Source of the DNA: Procambarus clarkii
Taxonomy: Eukaryota; Arthropoda; Malacostraca; Decapoda; Cambaridae
Length of the DNA stretch: 64,000 bases
Assembly (NCBI RefSeq): GCF_040958095.1
Contig: NC_091180.1
Coordinates: forward strand, 6,604,051 to 6,668,050
Direction of reading: 5' to 3'
Shown here piece by piece: positions 37,601 through 49,664 of this stretch. The notes under the pieces are model-generated. The model did not search any database, was not told the origin of the DNA, and saw nothing but the letters and a program-made list of their open reading frames with translations. The position numbers and the translations under genes are program-made. Positions within the stretch are counted from its first letter, which is position 1, and every line of letters begins with the position of its first letter.

Positions 37601-40600
37601 ATGTCCTGGGGACCATTCAGGCTTGTTCGCATTTGTGTTCCTCACGTGTTGCCCCAAAGAATGAGGTGATTTGGTAAAATGCTATGCCCAAGATAACTAT
37701 CCGAGTGCCGGCGGTGGGGTGGTTCAAATAGCCTCGGCTATCACCTCATTATGTCCGGTCGTGATGGTCAAGTGGATTAAGGCGTCTTGTACATACCAGA
37801 TGCGTTGCTTCTGGGAGTATGGGTTCGAGTCACTTCTGGGGTGTGAGTTTTCAGTTGCATATGTCCTGGGGACCATTCAGGCTTGTTCGCATTTGTGTTC
37901 CTCACGTGTTGCCCCAAAGAATGAGGTGATTTGGTAAAATGCTATGCCCAAGATAACTATCCGAGTGCCGGCGATGGGGTGGTTCAAATAGCCTCGGCTA
38001 TCACCTCATTATGTCCGGTCGTGATGGTCAAGTGGATTAAGGCGTCTTGTACATACCAGATGCGTTGCTTCTGGGAGTATGGGTTCGAGTCACTTCTGGG
38101 GTGTGAGTTTTCAGTTGCATATGTCCTGGGGACCATTCAGGCTTGTTCGCATTTGTGTTCCTCACGTGTTGCCCCAAAGAATGAGGTGATTTGGTAAAAT
38201 GCTATGCCCAAGATAACTATCCGAGTGCCGGCGGTGGGGTGGTTCAAATAGCCTCGGCTATCACCTCATTATGTCCGGTCGTGATGGTCAAGTGGATTAA
38301 GGCGTCTTGTACATACCAGATGCGTTGCTTCTGGGAGTATGGGTTCGAGTCACTTCTGGGGTGTGAGTTTTCAGTTGCATATGTCCTGGGGACCATTCAG
38401 GCTTGTTCGCATTTGTGTTCCTCACGTGTTGCCCCAAAGAATGAGGTGATTTGGTAAAATGCTATGCCCAAGATAACTATCCGAGTGCCGGCGGTGGGGT
38501 GGTTCAAATAGCCTCGGCTATCACCTCATTATGTCCGGTCGTGATGGTCAAGTGGATTAAGGCGTCTTGTACATACCAGATGCGTTGCTTCTGGGAGTAT
38601 GGGTTCGAGTCACTTCTGGGGTGTGAGTTTTCAGTTGCATATGTCCTGGGGACCATTCAGGCTTGTTCGCATTTGTGTTCCTCACGTGTTGCCCCAAAGA
38701 ATGAGGTGATTTGGTAAAATGCTATGCCCAAGATAACTATCCGAGTGCCGGCGGTGGGGTGGTTCAAATAGCCTCGGCTATCACCTCATTATGTCCGGTC
38801 GTGATGGTCAAGTGGATTAAGGCGTCTTGTACATACCAGATGCGTTGCTTCTGGGAGTATGGGTTCGAGTCACTTCTGGGGTGTGAGTTTTCAGTTGCAT
38901 ATGTCCTGGGGACCATTCAGGCTTGTTCGCATTTGTGTTCCTCACGTGTTGCCCCAAAGAATGAGGTGATTTGGTAAAATGCTATGCCCAAGATAACTAT
39001 CCGAGTGCCGGCGGTGGGGTGGTTCAAATAGCCTCGGCTATCACCTCATTATGTCCGGTCGTGATGGTCAAGTGGATTAAGGCGTCTTGTACATACCAGA
39101 TGCGTTGCTTCTGGGAGTATGGGTTCGAGTCACTTCTGGGGTGTGAGTTTTCAGTTGCATATGTCCTGGGGACCATTCAGGCTTGTTCGCATTTGTGTTC
39201 CTCACGTGTTGCCCCAAAGAATGAGGTGATTTGGTAAAATGCTATGCCCAAGATAACTATCCGAGTGCCGGCGGTGGGGTGGTTCAAATAGCCTCGGCTA
39301 TCACCTCATTATGTCCGGTCGTGATGGTCAAGTGGATTAAGGCGTCTTGTACATACCAGATGCGTTGCTTCTGGGAGTATGGGTTCGAGTCACTTCTGGG
39401 GTGTGAGTTTTCAGTTGCATATGTCCTGGGGACCATTCAGGCTTGTTCGCATTTGTGTTCCTCACGTGTTGCCCCAAAGAATGAGGTGATTTGGTAAAAT
39501 GCTATGCCCAAGATAACTATCCGAGTGCCGGCGGTGGGGTGGTTCAAATAGCCTCGGCTATCACCTCATTATGTCCGGTCGTGATGGTCAAGTGGATTAA
39601 GGCGTCTTGTACATACCAGATGCGTTGCTTCTGGGAGTATGGGTTCGAGTCACTTCTGGGGTGTGAGTTTTCAGTTGCATATGTCCTGGGGACCATTCAG
39701 GCTTGTTCGCATTTGTGTTCCTCACGTGTTGCCCCAAAGAATGAGGTGATTTGGTAAAATGCTATGCCCAAGATAACTATCCGAGTGCCGGCGGTGGGGT
39801 GGTTCAAATAGCCTCGGCTATCACCTCATTATGTCCGGTCGTGATGGTCAAGTGGATTAAGGCGTCTTGTACATACCAGATGCGTTGCTTCTGGGAGTAT
39901 GGGTTCGAGTCACTTCTGGGGTGTGAGTTTTCAGTTGCATATGTCCTGGGGACCATTCAGGCTTGTTCGCATTTGTGTTCCTCACGTGTTGCCCCAAAGA
40001 ATGAGGTGATTTGGTAAAATGCTATGCCCAAGATAACTATCCGAGTGCCGGCGGTGGGGTGGTTCAAATAGCCTCGGCTATCACCTCATTATGTCCGGTC
40101 GTGATGGTCAAGTGGATTAAGGCGTCTTGTACATACCAGATGCGTTGCTTCTGGGAGTATGGGTTCGAGTCACTTCTGGGGTGTGAGTTTTCAGTTGCAT
40201 ATGTCCTGGGGACCATTCAGGCTTGTTCGCATTTGTGTTCCTCACGTGTTGCCCCAAAGAATGAGGTGATTTGGTAAAATGCTATGCCCAAGATAACTAT
40301 CCGAGTGCCGGCGGTGGGGTGGTTCAAATAGCCTCGGCTATCACCTCATTATGTCCGGTCGTGATGGTCAAGTGGATTAAGGCGTCTTGTACATACCAGA
40401 TGCGTTGCTTCTGGGAGTATGGGTTCGAGTCACTTCTGGGGTGTGAGTTTTCAGTTGCATATGTCCTGGGGACCATTCAGGCTTGTTCGCATTTGTGTTC
40501 CTCACGTGTTGCCCCAAAGAATGAGGTGATTTGGTAAAATGCTATGCCCAAGATAACTATCCGAGTGCCGGCGGTGGGGTGGTTCAAATAGCCTCGGCTA

Positions 40601-41527
40601 TCACCTCATTATGTCCGGTCGTGATGGTCAAGTGGATTAAGGCGTCTTGTACATACCAGATGCGTTGCTTCTGGGAGTATGGGTTCGAGTCACTTCTGGG
40701 GTGTGAGTTTTCAGTTGCATATGTCCTGGGGACCATTCAGGCTTGTTCGCATTTGTGTTCCTCACGTGTTGCCCCAAAGAATGAGGTGATTTGGTAAAAT
40801 GCTATGCCCAAGATAACTATCCGAGTGCCGGCGGTGGGGTGGTTCAAATAGCCTCGGCTATCACCTCATTATGTCCGGTCGTGATGGTCAAGTGGATTAA
40901 GGCGTCTTGTACATACCAGATGCGTTGCTTCTGGGAGTATGGGTTCGAGTCACTTCTGGGGTGTGAGTTTTCAGTTGCATATGTCCTGGGGACCATTCAG
41001 GCTTGTTCGCATTTGTGTTCCTCACGTGTTGCCCCAAAGAATGAGGTGATTTGGTAAAATGCTATGCCCAAGATAACTATCCGAGTGCCGGCGGTGGGGT
41101 GGTTCAAATAGCCTCGGCTATCACCTCATTATGTCCGGTCGTGATGGTCAAGTGGATTAAGGCGTCTTGTACATACCAGATGCGTTGCTTCTGGGAGTAT
41201 GGGTTCGAGTCACTTCTGGGGTGTGAGTTTTCAGTTGCATATGTCCTGGGGACCATTCAGGCTTGTTCGCATTTGTGTCCCTCACGTGTTGCCCCAAAGA
41301 ATGAGGTGATTTGGTAAAATGCTATGCCCAAGATAACTATCCGAGTGCCGGCGGTGGGGTGGTTCAAATAGCCTCGGCTATCACCTCATTATGTCCGGTC
41401 GTGATGGTCAAGTGGATTAAGGCGTCTTGTACATACCAGATGCGTTGCTTCTGGGAGTATGGGTTCGAGTCACTTCTGGGGTGTGAGTTTTCAGTTGCAT
41501 ATGTCCTGGGGACCATTCAGGCTTGTT

Positions 41528-41530
<3 letters not shown>
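34608..41530. repeat. 260-bp satellite, about 26.6 nearly identical copies
   Basis: The unit starts ATAGCCTCGGCTATCACCTC. Only five substitutions were noticed across 6.9 kb: 35287 (C to T), 35430 and 37250 (A to T), 37974 (G to A) and 41279 (T to C). Every unit contains TGGTCAAGTGG or TGGTCTAGTGG (A-box-like), GGTTCGAGTCA (B-box-like) about 56 bases later, and then TTTT. The 88-residue frames in the units are a by-product of repetition. The array is cut in mid-unit by an (AT)n tract at 41531. Confidence 0.97.
34640..34732 (+). ncRNA. tRNA-like Pol III unit (first of about 26)
   Basis: GTCGTGATGGTCAAGTGGAT resembles a tRNA D-arm/A box, and GGGTTCGAGTCAC a T-arm/B box. TTTT at about 34729-34732 would be a minimal Pol III terminator, giving an RNA of about 90 nt. 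The T stem pairs poorly (at least two mismatches) and no acceptor stem is evident, so it is a tRNA relic rather than a functional tRNA. It is repeated every 260 bases through the array. Confidence 0.35.

Positions 41531-41612
<82 letters not shown>
41531..41612. repeat. (AT)n microsatellite ending the 260-bp array
   Basis: Pure AT alternation that begins inside unit 27, right after GCTTGTTCGC. Confidence 0.95.
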
Positions 41613-41614
<2 letters not shown>

Positions 41615-41811
41615 CCATTGTTTATATGGTCAAACGCTGTTCGAAAGTTGATTTACAAGGTCAAAAGTTACTCTCCTCGGTCAAAACGTGGTTTACATGG
41701 TCGAAAATTGGTTTACAAGTGCAGATGTTGGGTGACATGAGTAGATGTGAGTGAGGCGCATGTGAGCCGGCCCGCCACGAGGGCCTTCACCACACCAACA
41801 CTACATTTGTC
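41613..41811. repeat. Degenerate GGTCAAAA-containing repeats
   Basis: Four or five loose repeats of GTTTACAAGGTCAAAAGTT-like sequence (TATGGTCAAACG, AAGGTCAAAAG, TCGGTCAAAACG, ATGGTCGAAAAT), then unassigned GC-richer DNA. Confidence 0.55.
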
Positions 41812-41945
41812 ATGCCCGAAACGCTTTGCGTAATAGTGACTTTAGGCATTGTATGAACTAGCTCTATCTATAAATCCACCAATCTTTGTAAAATCTCTTG
41901 TATGTATGTACCTTACCTAAATAAACATTTATTTATTTATATTTA
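41812..41945 (+). mobile_element. LINE 3' end fragment (CCCGAAACGC type)
   Basis: ATGCCCGAAACGCTTTGCGT, then GACTTTAGGCATTGTATGAA and ACCTTACCTAAATAAAC, followed by (TTTA)n. Only the last about 130 bases of the element are present. Confidence 0.7.
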
Positions 41946-42229
41946 TTTGCTTGGCCTAAAGTTTCCTAAAGCAACCGAAATATATTTGCATTATTTTTTA
42001 AATTAGAATGAACGAATTACATTCTCTACAAATTTAAAATAGCGATCACCCATGAAGATAATTAGTAAGAAAAGAAGGACAAACTAATTCAATTGATAAG
42101 AAAAGGAAAACAAATGGCCGCCTTGCAACAGGAGCCGCCAAGGGGGAGACGACGACTCACACGGAAGGACAAAACATATATTAAATCTGATAACCATTCG
42201 ATGCTTACTCTCTGGGGGGGCGAGAACAC

Positions 42230-42395
42230 CTTCCGGGTGATGTGTGCTAGGAGGTAAGGTGTCTCTGGTGCCTGCGGGAGGTGACAGTACCTCAGGAAGT
42301 GAGAATATCAAGAGCGGCGTGGAGTACGAGGAGGAGGTCGGCCGCTTCCCGCCGCCATATTGCTGGAACCTCGCCGCCCACACTTACATATTTTA
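42230..42395 (-). promoter_or_regulatory. Possible CpG promoter with YY1-like start motif
   Basis: A GC/CpG-rich island in AT-rich DNA. On the minus strand CAATATGGCGGCGGG resembles the YY1 start-site motif (ATGGCGGC) with an ATG at 42359-42361, but its frame ends after 16 codons. On the plus strand a frame across the same stretch reads SGSENIKSGVEYEEEVGRFP and ends in a stop near 42402. Neither product is recognised. Confidence 0.3.
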
Positions 42396-42559
42396 TCCAT
42401 AATTTAATAATAAATGAATTATTATATATACATTATATAAATATAATAATAAACCAGATTTGATTTTGATTGGGTGATTTTTATATATAATATTTTTCTT
42501 TAATATTTAATTACATGGTTTAGAGTCCTTGTGTAATACACGACGTGATAAATATAAAT

Positions 42560-42640
<81 letters not shown>

Positions 42641-42944
42641 TATTCAAAAATACAATTATATATTTTGTTCTTTTTGACATATATATTTAACACGAACGCA
42701 AGGGATTTTTTGTATTAATGCTAATAATCTAAATTAATAGTAAATAATACGTTTATATAGACATATGGATAGGCTATATATGGCAAAATGTAAAGTATTT
42801 TGTTATTACCAATATTCATTAAGTTCTTTACTCTAAAATACAATAATTTTTCGTCCACTGAATATACACGGAAGTGTCTAAAATAACTGATTGAACTTAC
42901 TTGTCCTTACTTGAACATTCACTGAGTGTACTTGTCTACTGGCT
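42396..42944. other. AT-rich unassigned stretch with (AT)n
   Basis: It contains a pure (AT)n tract at about 42567-42638 and otherwise nothing recognised. Confidence 0.5.
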
Positions 42945-43615
42945 CTTACTCACTGAGTTTACAACTGGAGTATTCATTGTTCACTGAGTTTACAGCTGGA
43001 ATATTCATTGTTCACAGAGTTTACAGCTGGAGTATTCACTGTTCACTGAGTTTACAGCTGGAATATTTACTGTTCACTTAGTTTACAACTGAAGTATTCA
43101 CTGTTCACTGAGTTTACAACGAGTATTCACTATTCACTGAGTTTACAGTTGGAGTATTCACTCTTCACTCAGTTTGCAGCTGGATCATTTACTGTTCACT
43201 CAGTTTACAGCTGGAGTATTCAATGTTCATTCAGTATACAGCTGGAGTATTCACTGTTCAATGAGTTTACAACTGGAGTATTCACTGTTCACTGAGTTTA
43301 CAGTTGGATTATTCACTGTTCATTGAGTTTACAGTTGGATTATTCACTGTTCATTCAGTTTACAGCTGAAGTTTTCACTGTTCACTCAGTTTACATCTGG
43401 AGTATTCACTGTTCACTCGGTTTACAGTTAGATTATTCACTGTTCGCTGAGTTTACAGCTGGAATAATCACTGTTCACTCAGTTTACAGCTGGATTGTTC
43501 ACTGTTCACTCAGTTTCCAGTTAGAGTATTCACTGTGCACTCAGTTTACAGCTGGACTGTTCACTCAGTTTACAGATAGAGAATTCACTGTTCACTCAGT
43601 TTACAGCTGGAGAAT
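42945..43615. repeat. Degenerate 31-bp tandem array, about 21 copies
   Basis: The consensus is GAGTTTACAGCTGGAGTATT followed by CACTGTTCACT, with many substitutions and small deletions. It is much more diverged than the other arrays in the window, so probably older. Confidence 0.9.
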
Positions 43616-44840
43616 TAATACACTGTTGGGAGAGACATTACCTGTCATTCTCTGCCCTAAATAACGATATACCAGTCTAAGTCTGAGAGTTGCAGTGCAA
43701 CACTGGTTGCTGTTTCCTGCAGTCCGAGCACACACTTCTCATACGAGAACTTGTACATTTAAAATTCGTCTGAAAAAAATCCCTGATTCAAATCACTTAA
43801 TCCCAACTTAATCTAACCTAACCTATCTAGCCGAACCTAGCACAGCCTAACCTTAGCTAATCATGAGTGAGTTTGAATACATATACTAACCCAATAATTC
43901 AAATGGTTTTAACAGCAAAAAAATGAGCTGTCTCATGGTCTTGTGTACGATTTTACGAGACGCGGATGAGCCTCGGGGAAATTCAGGTAGACTCTATGCT
44001 ATGTTTCCTACCCTTAATAGAAGTCAGTGATTGCTCCTCGGGTGATTGATTTAGTGTTCCTTTCATTATATTCCATATTATAACCCATTCTTCATGCATG
44101 ATAGACCCTGAAGCTGCTGTGGGTGATATGCATTCTTTGACTGCTGCAATACTCAAGGTCTGCACAAAGTAGGTAAAACTGAGTAACTAGGCTCCTAACC
44201 TACCTGTACTAGGCCTATTTAAGTAATCTTAGACTTCATATCATACGCAATATCTATCGAAATTGAATACATATTCAGGGAAAAGTTAGGATTCATTGCC
44301 TATACTTTCTCTGGCCCTATACAAAAGGAAAGGTTACAAAACGTGGAAATTGTTGTCCATATTTTGTACTCCCATCATTGATAACTCTAGGTGATGTAAG
44401 CCTATCATGTTTGGATGACAGGTTGGCACATGCCGTCCTATGGTGACACTGTACTTGACAGGCCCAGGAACTGACAGCCCAGCGCCCTGCTCCCATGATG
44501 AGGTTTACACATATATGTACTTGGTTTACAGATCTTGAAAATTAAAATTCACTACATGCTAAAATAAAATATAGGATATTTGTCTCAAACTGTTAGAATT
44601 ACGCCACTGTTATTGAAATATGTAATAACTTATGGAACATTATACAGTCAGCCCATCCTGTCAAACGTACAAAAATGGACTGACTCAAAAACGTTGACGT
44701 TTTGTACTATTGAACATTCCAAATAGTATGCTAAAATTGAAACAGTTACTAAAATACCTAACTTGTCCAAGGAGCACGTAAACAATCCTAGGCGTTATAT
44801 ATGTTATTTTAAGCCTATTATAGAATTTAAACTAGGAAAG
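43616..44840. other. Unassigned stretch
   Basis: No convincing frame. CTAACCTAACC-type tracts near 43815 are short. A 60-codon minus frame at 43983-44165 has no recognised motif. Confidence 0.3.
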
Positions 44841-44844
44841 TTAA

Positions 44845-45600
44845 GATTTGGTTTTGGATCCACTAGACAGTGAGACATTGTAATTGCCAGAATTAGGCTG
44901 GGATATTGATATCTATGGCAGGTGGCTGCAGGTAATGAATTCCCCCAATGGTGAACATTACAAATGTAAACTATGTGAACAAGAGCTGGGACATACTCTC
45001 CAACACTACTATCTGCGATTGCCCTGTTATAAGTGACTTCAGACCTAATGGTATGAGGTACTTTGAGCTCTGTAATTACTTCATACACTCAGGAATATTG
45101 GAAGATATTCTTGTGCTGTTCCCAGATTTTGCTAGTGGAGGCTAATAGTTTTTTTTTTTTTTTGTACATTTCATGTTCTCTCCTGATTCCATATATGACT
45201 GGCTGTTCTGTGAGGTGGGGATGCTGGATGAGCTTGTGGATGTATTTTTATGTACACTGTGTAATCATACATAATAGGGTACCAGCACATTGCTGTGTAT
45301 ACCTAAGTTCGTTAAAAAAAATATTTGAGAGGAATCTTATAGAAACTGGTAAAAAACAATTATAATATAACATTTCCATGATTCAGTGCTTAGCTCTTAT
45401 GAAAATAATATAGTTATTATTTAGTAAAATTTAATTAATTTTTGTATTGAAGCTGGTATTTACTCCCTTGAGCCCATGTATGACTAACCATCCTGTGAGA
45501 TTGGAGTATTAGATTGAACTTATAGCTAGTTTTTTATCTACACTGTTTAATCTTTCATATAGAATAGGGTAGCAGCACATTGCTGTCTATACCTAAGCTT
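44845..45600 (+). mobile_element. LINE C-terminus and 3' UTR (family Z)
   Basis: With frameshifts it reads ARIRLGY, LWQVAAGNEFPP, GEHYKCKLCEQELGHTLQHY and then CDCPVISDFRPNGMRYFELC with YFIHSGILEDILVLFPDFAS and a stop. The Cys/His finger and the CDCPV segment are typical of non-LTR ORF2 C-termini. The 3' UTR contains two diverged copies of a block with AGGGTAGCAGCACATTGCTG. The same element is at 55900-56520 on the minus strand. Confidence 0.7.
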
Positions 45601-46629
45601 ATTAATTAAAAAAAAAAACTGCCCTCTACAAAATAAATATGTAATACAAAACGTGAACATTGTTGACTGCAACAGTTAATGTTTGTATGTTCGACCAAGT
45701 TATTGCTGTAAGCACTATATTTTTTGGAGGATGGGTTGTTAGAGAATTGTCTTAATATTTGTGAAATAGTTTTTACATTTAGATATATAGTGATGTAGAG
45801 TGAGAGTAGCCTCCTTGAGTTTACATTTGGTGAAGTCTACATCAAGAGACGGTGCTCACAAATGTTTATACAACCTAACAGAGACGATCAGTAATAACAT
45901 CTGTGGAGGACTTGATTACGGTTGATTATAATAACTAGTGTAGATTTATCTTGGCATCTAGCTTATGCAATTGAAGTTCTCTGTGAATAATTGTTCTTAG
46001 TGTGCTTATAGCACTCCCAGGTGAGAGGCTGCTCCTGTGACCACATATAATTTGTCTCCCACTTACACTTCAGTACTTGGAGACAATTATGTAATTATGT
46101 TTATATGAAATATTCTCGTAACTCTTTCGATATAACCATTTTGTTATGTGTGAGGCTTCAGGCAGGAGAATGCAATACCTAGTCTTAATAAAAGGACTCC
46201 GAGAACAGTCACAATTACAGGCTGGCATTACAATTACAACAGTGAGAGCAAGAGGCAAGGGATCCATTGCAACACAAGAAATCGCTTGCTTCATCATATT
46301 TGCATTGCATGTCCGGTGTTGGAGAGTCGTGTCTACAATACAGCCGGTTAATACAGCTCGACGTTCCGGCTTTAGCAGATATATACATCCTCTTAATGAA
46401 GATTGTATTTTTGCTCTGTCCCTAGGCTAAGCTTACAACCCAGCCTAGGGCGGTAAATGCTTTGCCTCGGCACTAGGCTTCACAGCCTAGTACCACATGA
46501 CGGTGAACTATGTCTGCCCAGGGTGACGCCACACATCACCCTGAATCAGTATCACCCTGCCTACACTCTGAATCAGCATCACCCTGCCTACACCCTGAAG
46601 GAGCAGTAGAACGTCGCTCACAGGATGGG
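45601..46629. other. Unassigned stretch
   Basis: No recognised gene. A 94-codon plus frame (46146-46430) and its antisense show no family motif. The last 100 bases contain short CACCCTGCCTACAC repeats. Confidence 0.3.
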
Positions 46630-49440
46630 GTATATGGAACATAACAGCTCACAGTATGAGTATGGGGTACACTACAGCTCACAGTATGAGTATGGGGTGC
46701 ACTACAACTCACAGTATGAGTATGGGGTACTCTACAGCTTACAGTATGAGTATGGGGTACACTACAGCTTACAGTATGAGTATAGGGTACACTACAGCTC
46801 ACAGTATGAGTATGGGGTGCACTACAGCTCACAGTATGAGTATGGGGTACACTACAGCTCACAGTATGAGTATGGGGTACACTACAGCTCACAGTATGAG
46901 TATGGGGTGCACTACAGCTCACAGTATGAGTATGGGGTACACTACAGCTCACTGTATGAGTATGGGGTGCACTACAGCTCACAGTATGAGTATGGGGTAC
47001 TCTACAGCTCACAGTATGAGTATGGGGGTACACTACAGCTCACAGTATGAGAATGGGGTACTCTACAGCTCACAGTATGAGTATGGGGTGCACTACAGCT
47101 CACAGTATGAGTATGGGGTGCACTACAGCTCACAGTATGAGTATGGGGTACTCTACAGCTCACAGTATGAGTATGGGGTGCACTACAGCTCACAGTATGA
47201 GTATGGGGTGCACTACAGCTTACAGTATGAGTATGGGGTACACTACAGCTCACAGTATGAGTATGGGGTACTCTACAGCTCACAGTATGAGTATGGGGTA
47301 CACTACAGCTCACAGTATGAGTATGGGGTACACTACTGCTCACAGTATGAGTATGGGGTACACTACAGCTTACAGTATGAGTATGGGGTACACTACAGCT
47401 CACAGTATGAGTATGGGGTACACTACAGCTTACAGTATGAGTATGGGGTACACTACAGCTCACAGTATGAGTATGGGGTACTCTACAGCTCACAGTATGA
47501 GTATGGGGTACACTACAGCTCACAGTATGAGTATGGGGTACACTACAGCTCACAGTATGAGTATGGGGTACACTACAGCTCACAGTATGAGTATGGGGGT
47601 ACTCTACAGCTCACAGTATGAGTATGGGGTACACTACAGCTCACAGTATGAGTATGGGGTACACTACAGCTCACAGTATGAGTATGGGGTGCACTACAGC
47701 TCACAGTATGAGTATGGGGTACACTACAGCTCACAGTATGAGTATGGGGTACTCTACAGCTCACAGTATGAGTATGGGGTACACTACAGCTTACAGTATG
47801 AGTATGGGGTACACTACAGCTCACAGTATGAGTATGGGGTACACTACAGCTTACAGTATGAGTATGGGGTACACTACAGCTCACAGTATGAGTATGGGGT
47901 ACTCTACAGCTCACAGTATGAGTATGGGGTACACTACAGCTCACAGTATGAGTATGGGGTACACTACAGCTCACAGTATGAGTATGGGGTACACTACAGC
48001 TCACAGTATGAGTATGGGGTACACTACAGCTCACAGTATGAGTATGGGGGTACTCTACAGCTCACAGTATGAGTATGGGGTACACTACAGCTCACAGTAT
48101 GAGTATGGGGGTACTCTACAGCTCACAGTATGAGTATGGGGTACACTACAGCTCACAGTATGAGTATGGGGTACACTACAGCTCACTGTATGAGTATGGG
48201 GTGCACTACAGCTCACAGTATGAGTATGGGGTACTCTACAGCTCACAGTATGAGTATGGGGGTACACTACAGCTCACAGTATGAGTATGGGGTACTCTAC
48301 AGCTCACAGTATGAGTATGAGGTGCACTACAGCTCACAGTATGAGTATGGGGTGCACTACAGCTCACAGTATGAGTATGGGGTACTCTACAGCTCACAGT
48401 ATGAGTATGGGGTGCATTACAGCTCACAGTATGAGTATGGGGTGCACTACAGCTTACAGTATGAGTATGGGGTACACTACAGCTCACAGTATGAGTATGG
48501 GGTACACTACAGCTCACAGTATGAGTATGGGGTGCACTACAGCTTACAGTATGAGTATGGGGGTACACTACAGCTCACAGTATGAGTATGGGGGTGCACT
48601 ACAGCTTACAGTGTGAGTATGGGGTGCACTACAGCTCACAGTATGAGTATGGGGTGCACTACAGCTCACAGTATGAGTATGGGGTACACTACAGCTCACA
48701 GTATGAGTATGGGGTACTCTACAGCTCACAGTATGAGTATGGGGGTACACTACAGCTCACAGTATGAGTATGGGGTACTCTACAGCTCACAGTATGAGTA
48801 TGAGGTGCACTACAGCTCACAGTATGAGTATGGGGTGCACTACAGCTCACAGTATGAGTATGGGGTACTCTACAGCTCACAGTATGAGTATGGGGTGCAC
48901 TACAGCTCACAGTATGAGTATGGGGTGCACTACAGCTTACAGTATGAGTATGGGGTACACTACAGCTCACAGTATGAGTATGGGGTACTCTACAGCTCAC
49001 AGTATGAGTATGGGGTACACTACAGCTCACAGTATGAGTATGGGGTACACTACAGCTCACAGTATGAGTATGGGGTACACTACAGCTCACAGTATGAGTA
49101 TGGGGTACACTACAGCTCACAGTATGAGTATGGGGGTACACTACAGCTCACAGTATGAGTATGGGGTACACTACAGCTTACAGTATGAGTATGGGGTGCA
49201 CTACAGCTTACAGTATGAGTATGGGGTACACTACAGCTCACAGTATGAGTATGGGGTACTCTACAGCTCACAGTATGAGTATGGGGGTGCACTACAGCTT
49301 ACAGTATGAGTATGGGGTACACTACAGCTCACAATATAAGTATGGGGTGCACTACAGCTTACAGTATGAGTATGGGGTACACTACAGCTCACAATATAAG
49401 TATGGGGTGCACTACAGCTTACAGTATGAGTATGGGGTGC
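46630..49440. repeat. 30-bp tandem array, about 93 copies
   Basis: The unit is ACAGCTCACAGTATGAGTAT then GGGGTACACT. Common variants are GTGCACT, GTACTCT and GCTTACAG. Because the period is ten codons without a stop, long frames exist on both strands. They shift at each unit with five G instead of four (for example near 47025, 47595, 48047, 48107 and 48260). A larger repeat of about 483 bases is visible from the rare TATGAGGTGC variant at 48316 and 48799. Confidence 0.97.
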
Positions 49441-49664
49441 ATAATATCTGAACAAAGCTGAAACAAAAGAGGATCACTTAAAGTGGCATCTCTTCACAGT
49501 TGAGAGGAGCCGACCCACGGGTCTCCCCACTCTTGTGAAACACACATTGCACAGTGTGTGCAACGTCGCCCGGAATTAATACAACAAATCATGACTAATT
49601 TACATCTCAAACCGGTATTGCTGAGATGTTCTGAGCTCGTGGGCCCTTGCTCTAGATGATTAAA
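49441..49664. other. Spacer between two minisatellites
   Basis: Unique sequence with no recognised frame. Confidence 0.35.

Noticed and set aside
34811..41317. Series of identical 88-codon frames as a tandem gene family
   Set aside because: Each spans one 260-bp satellite unit, starts at a non-ATG codon and overlaps the next. The unit contains tRNA-like Pol III boxes and the frame is broken by a single common variant.
46656..49158. Repeat proteins of up to 341 codons (silk- or antifreeze-like)
   Set aside because: They follow from a stop-free 30-bp period and exist on both strands in several frames; frames break wherever a G is added.
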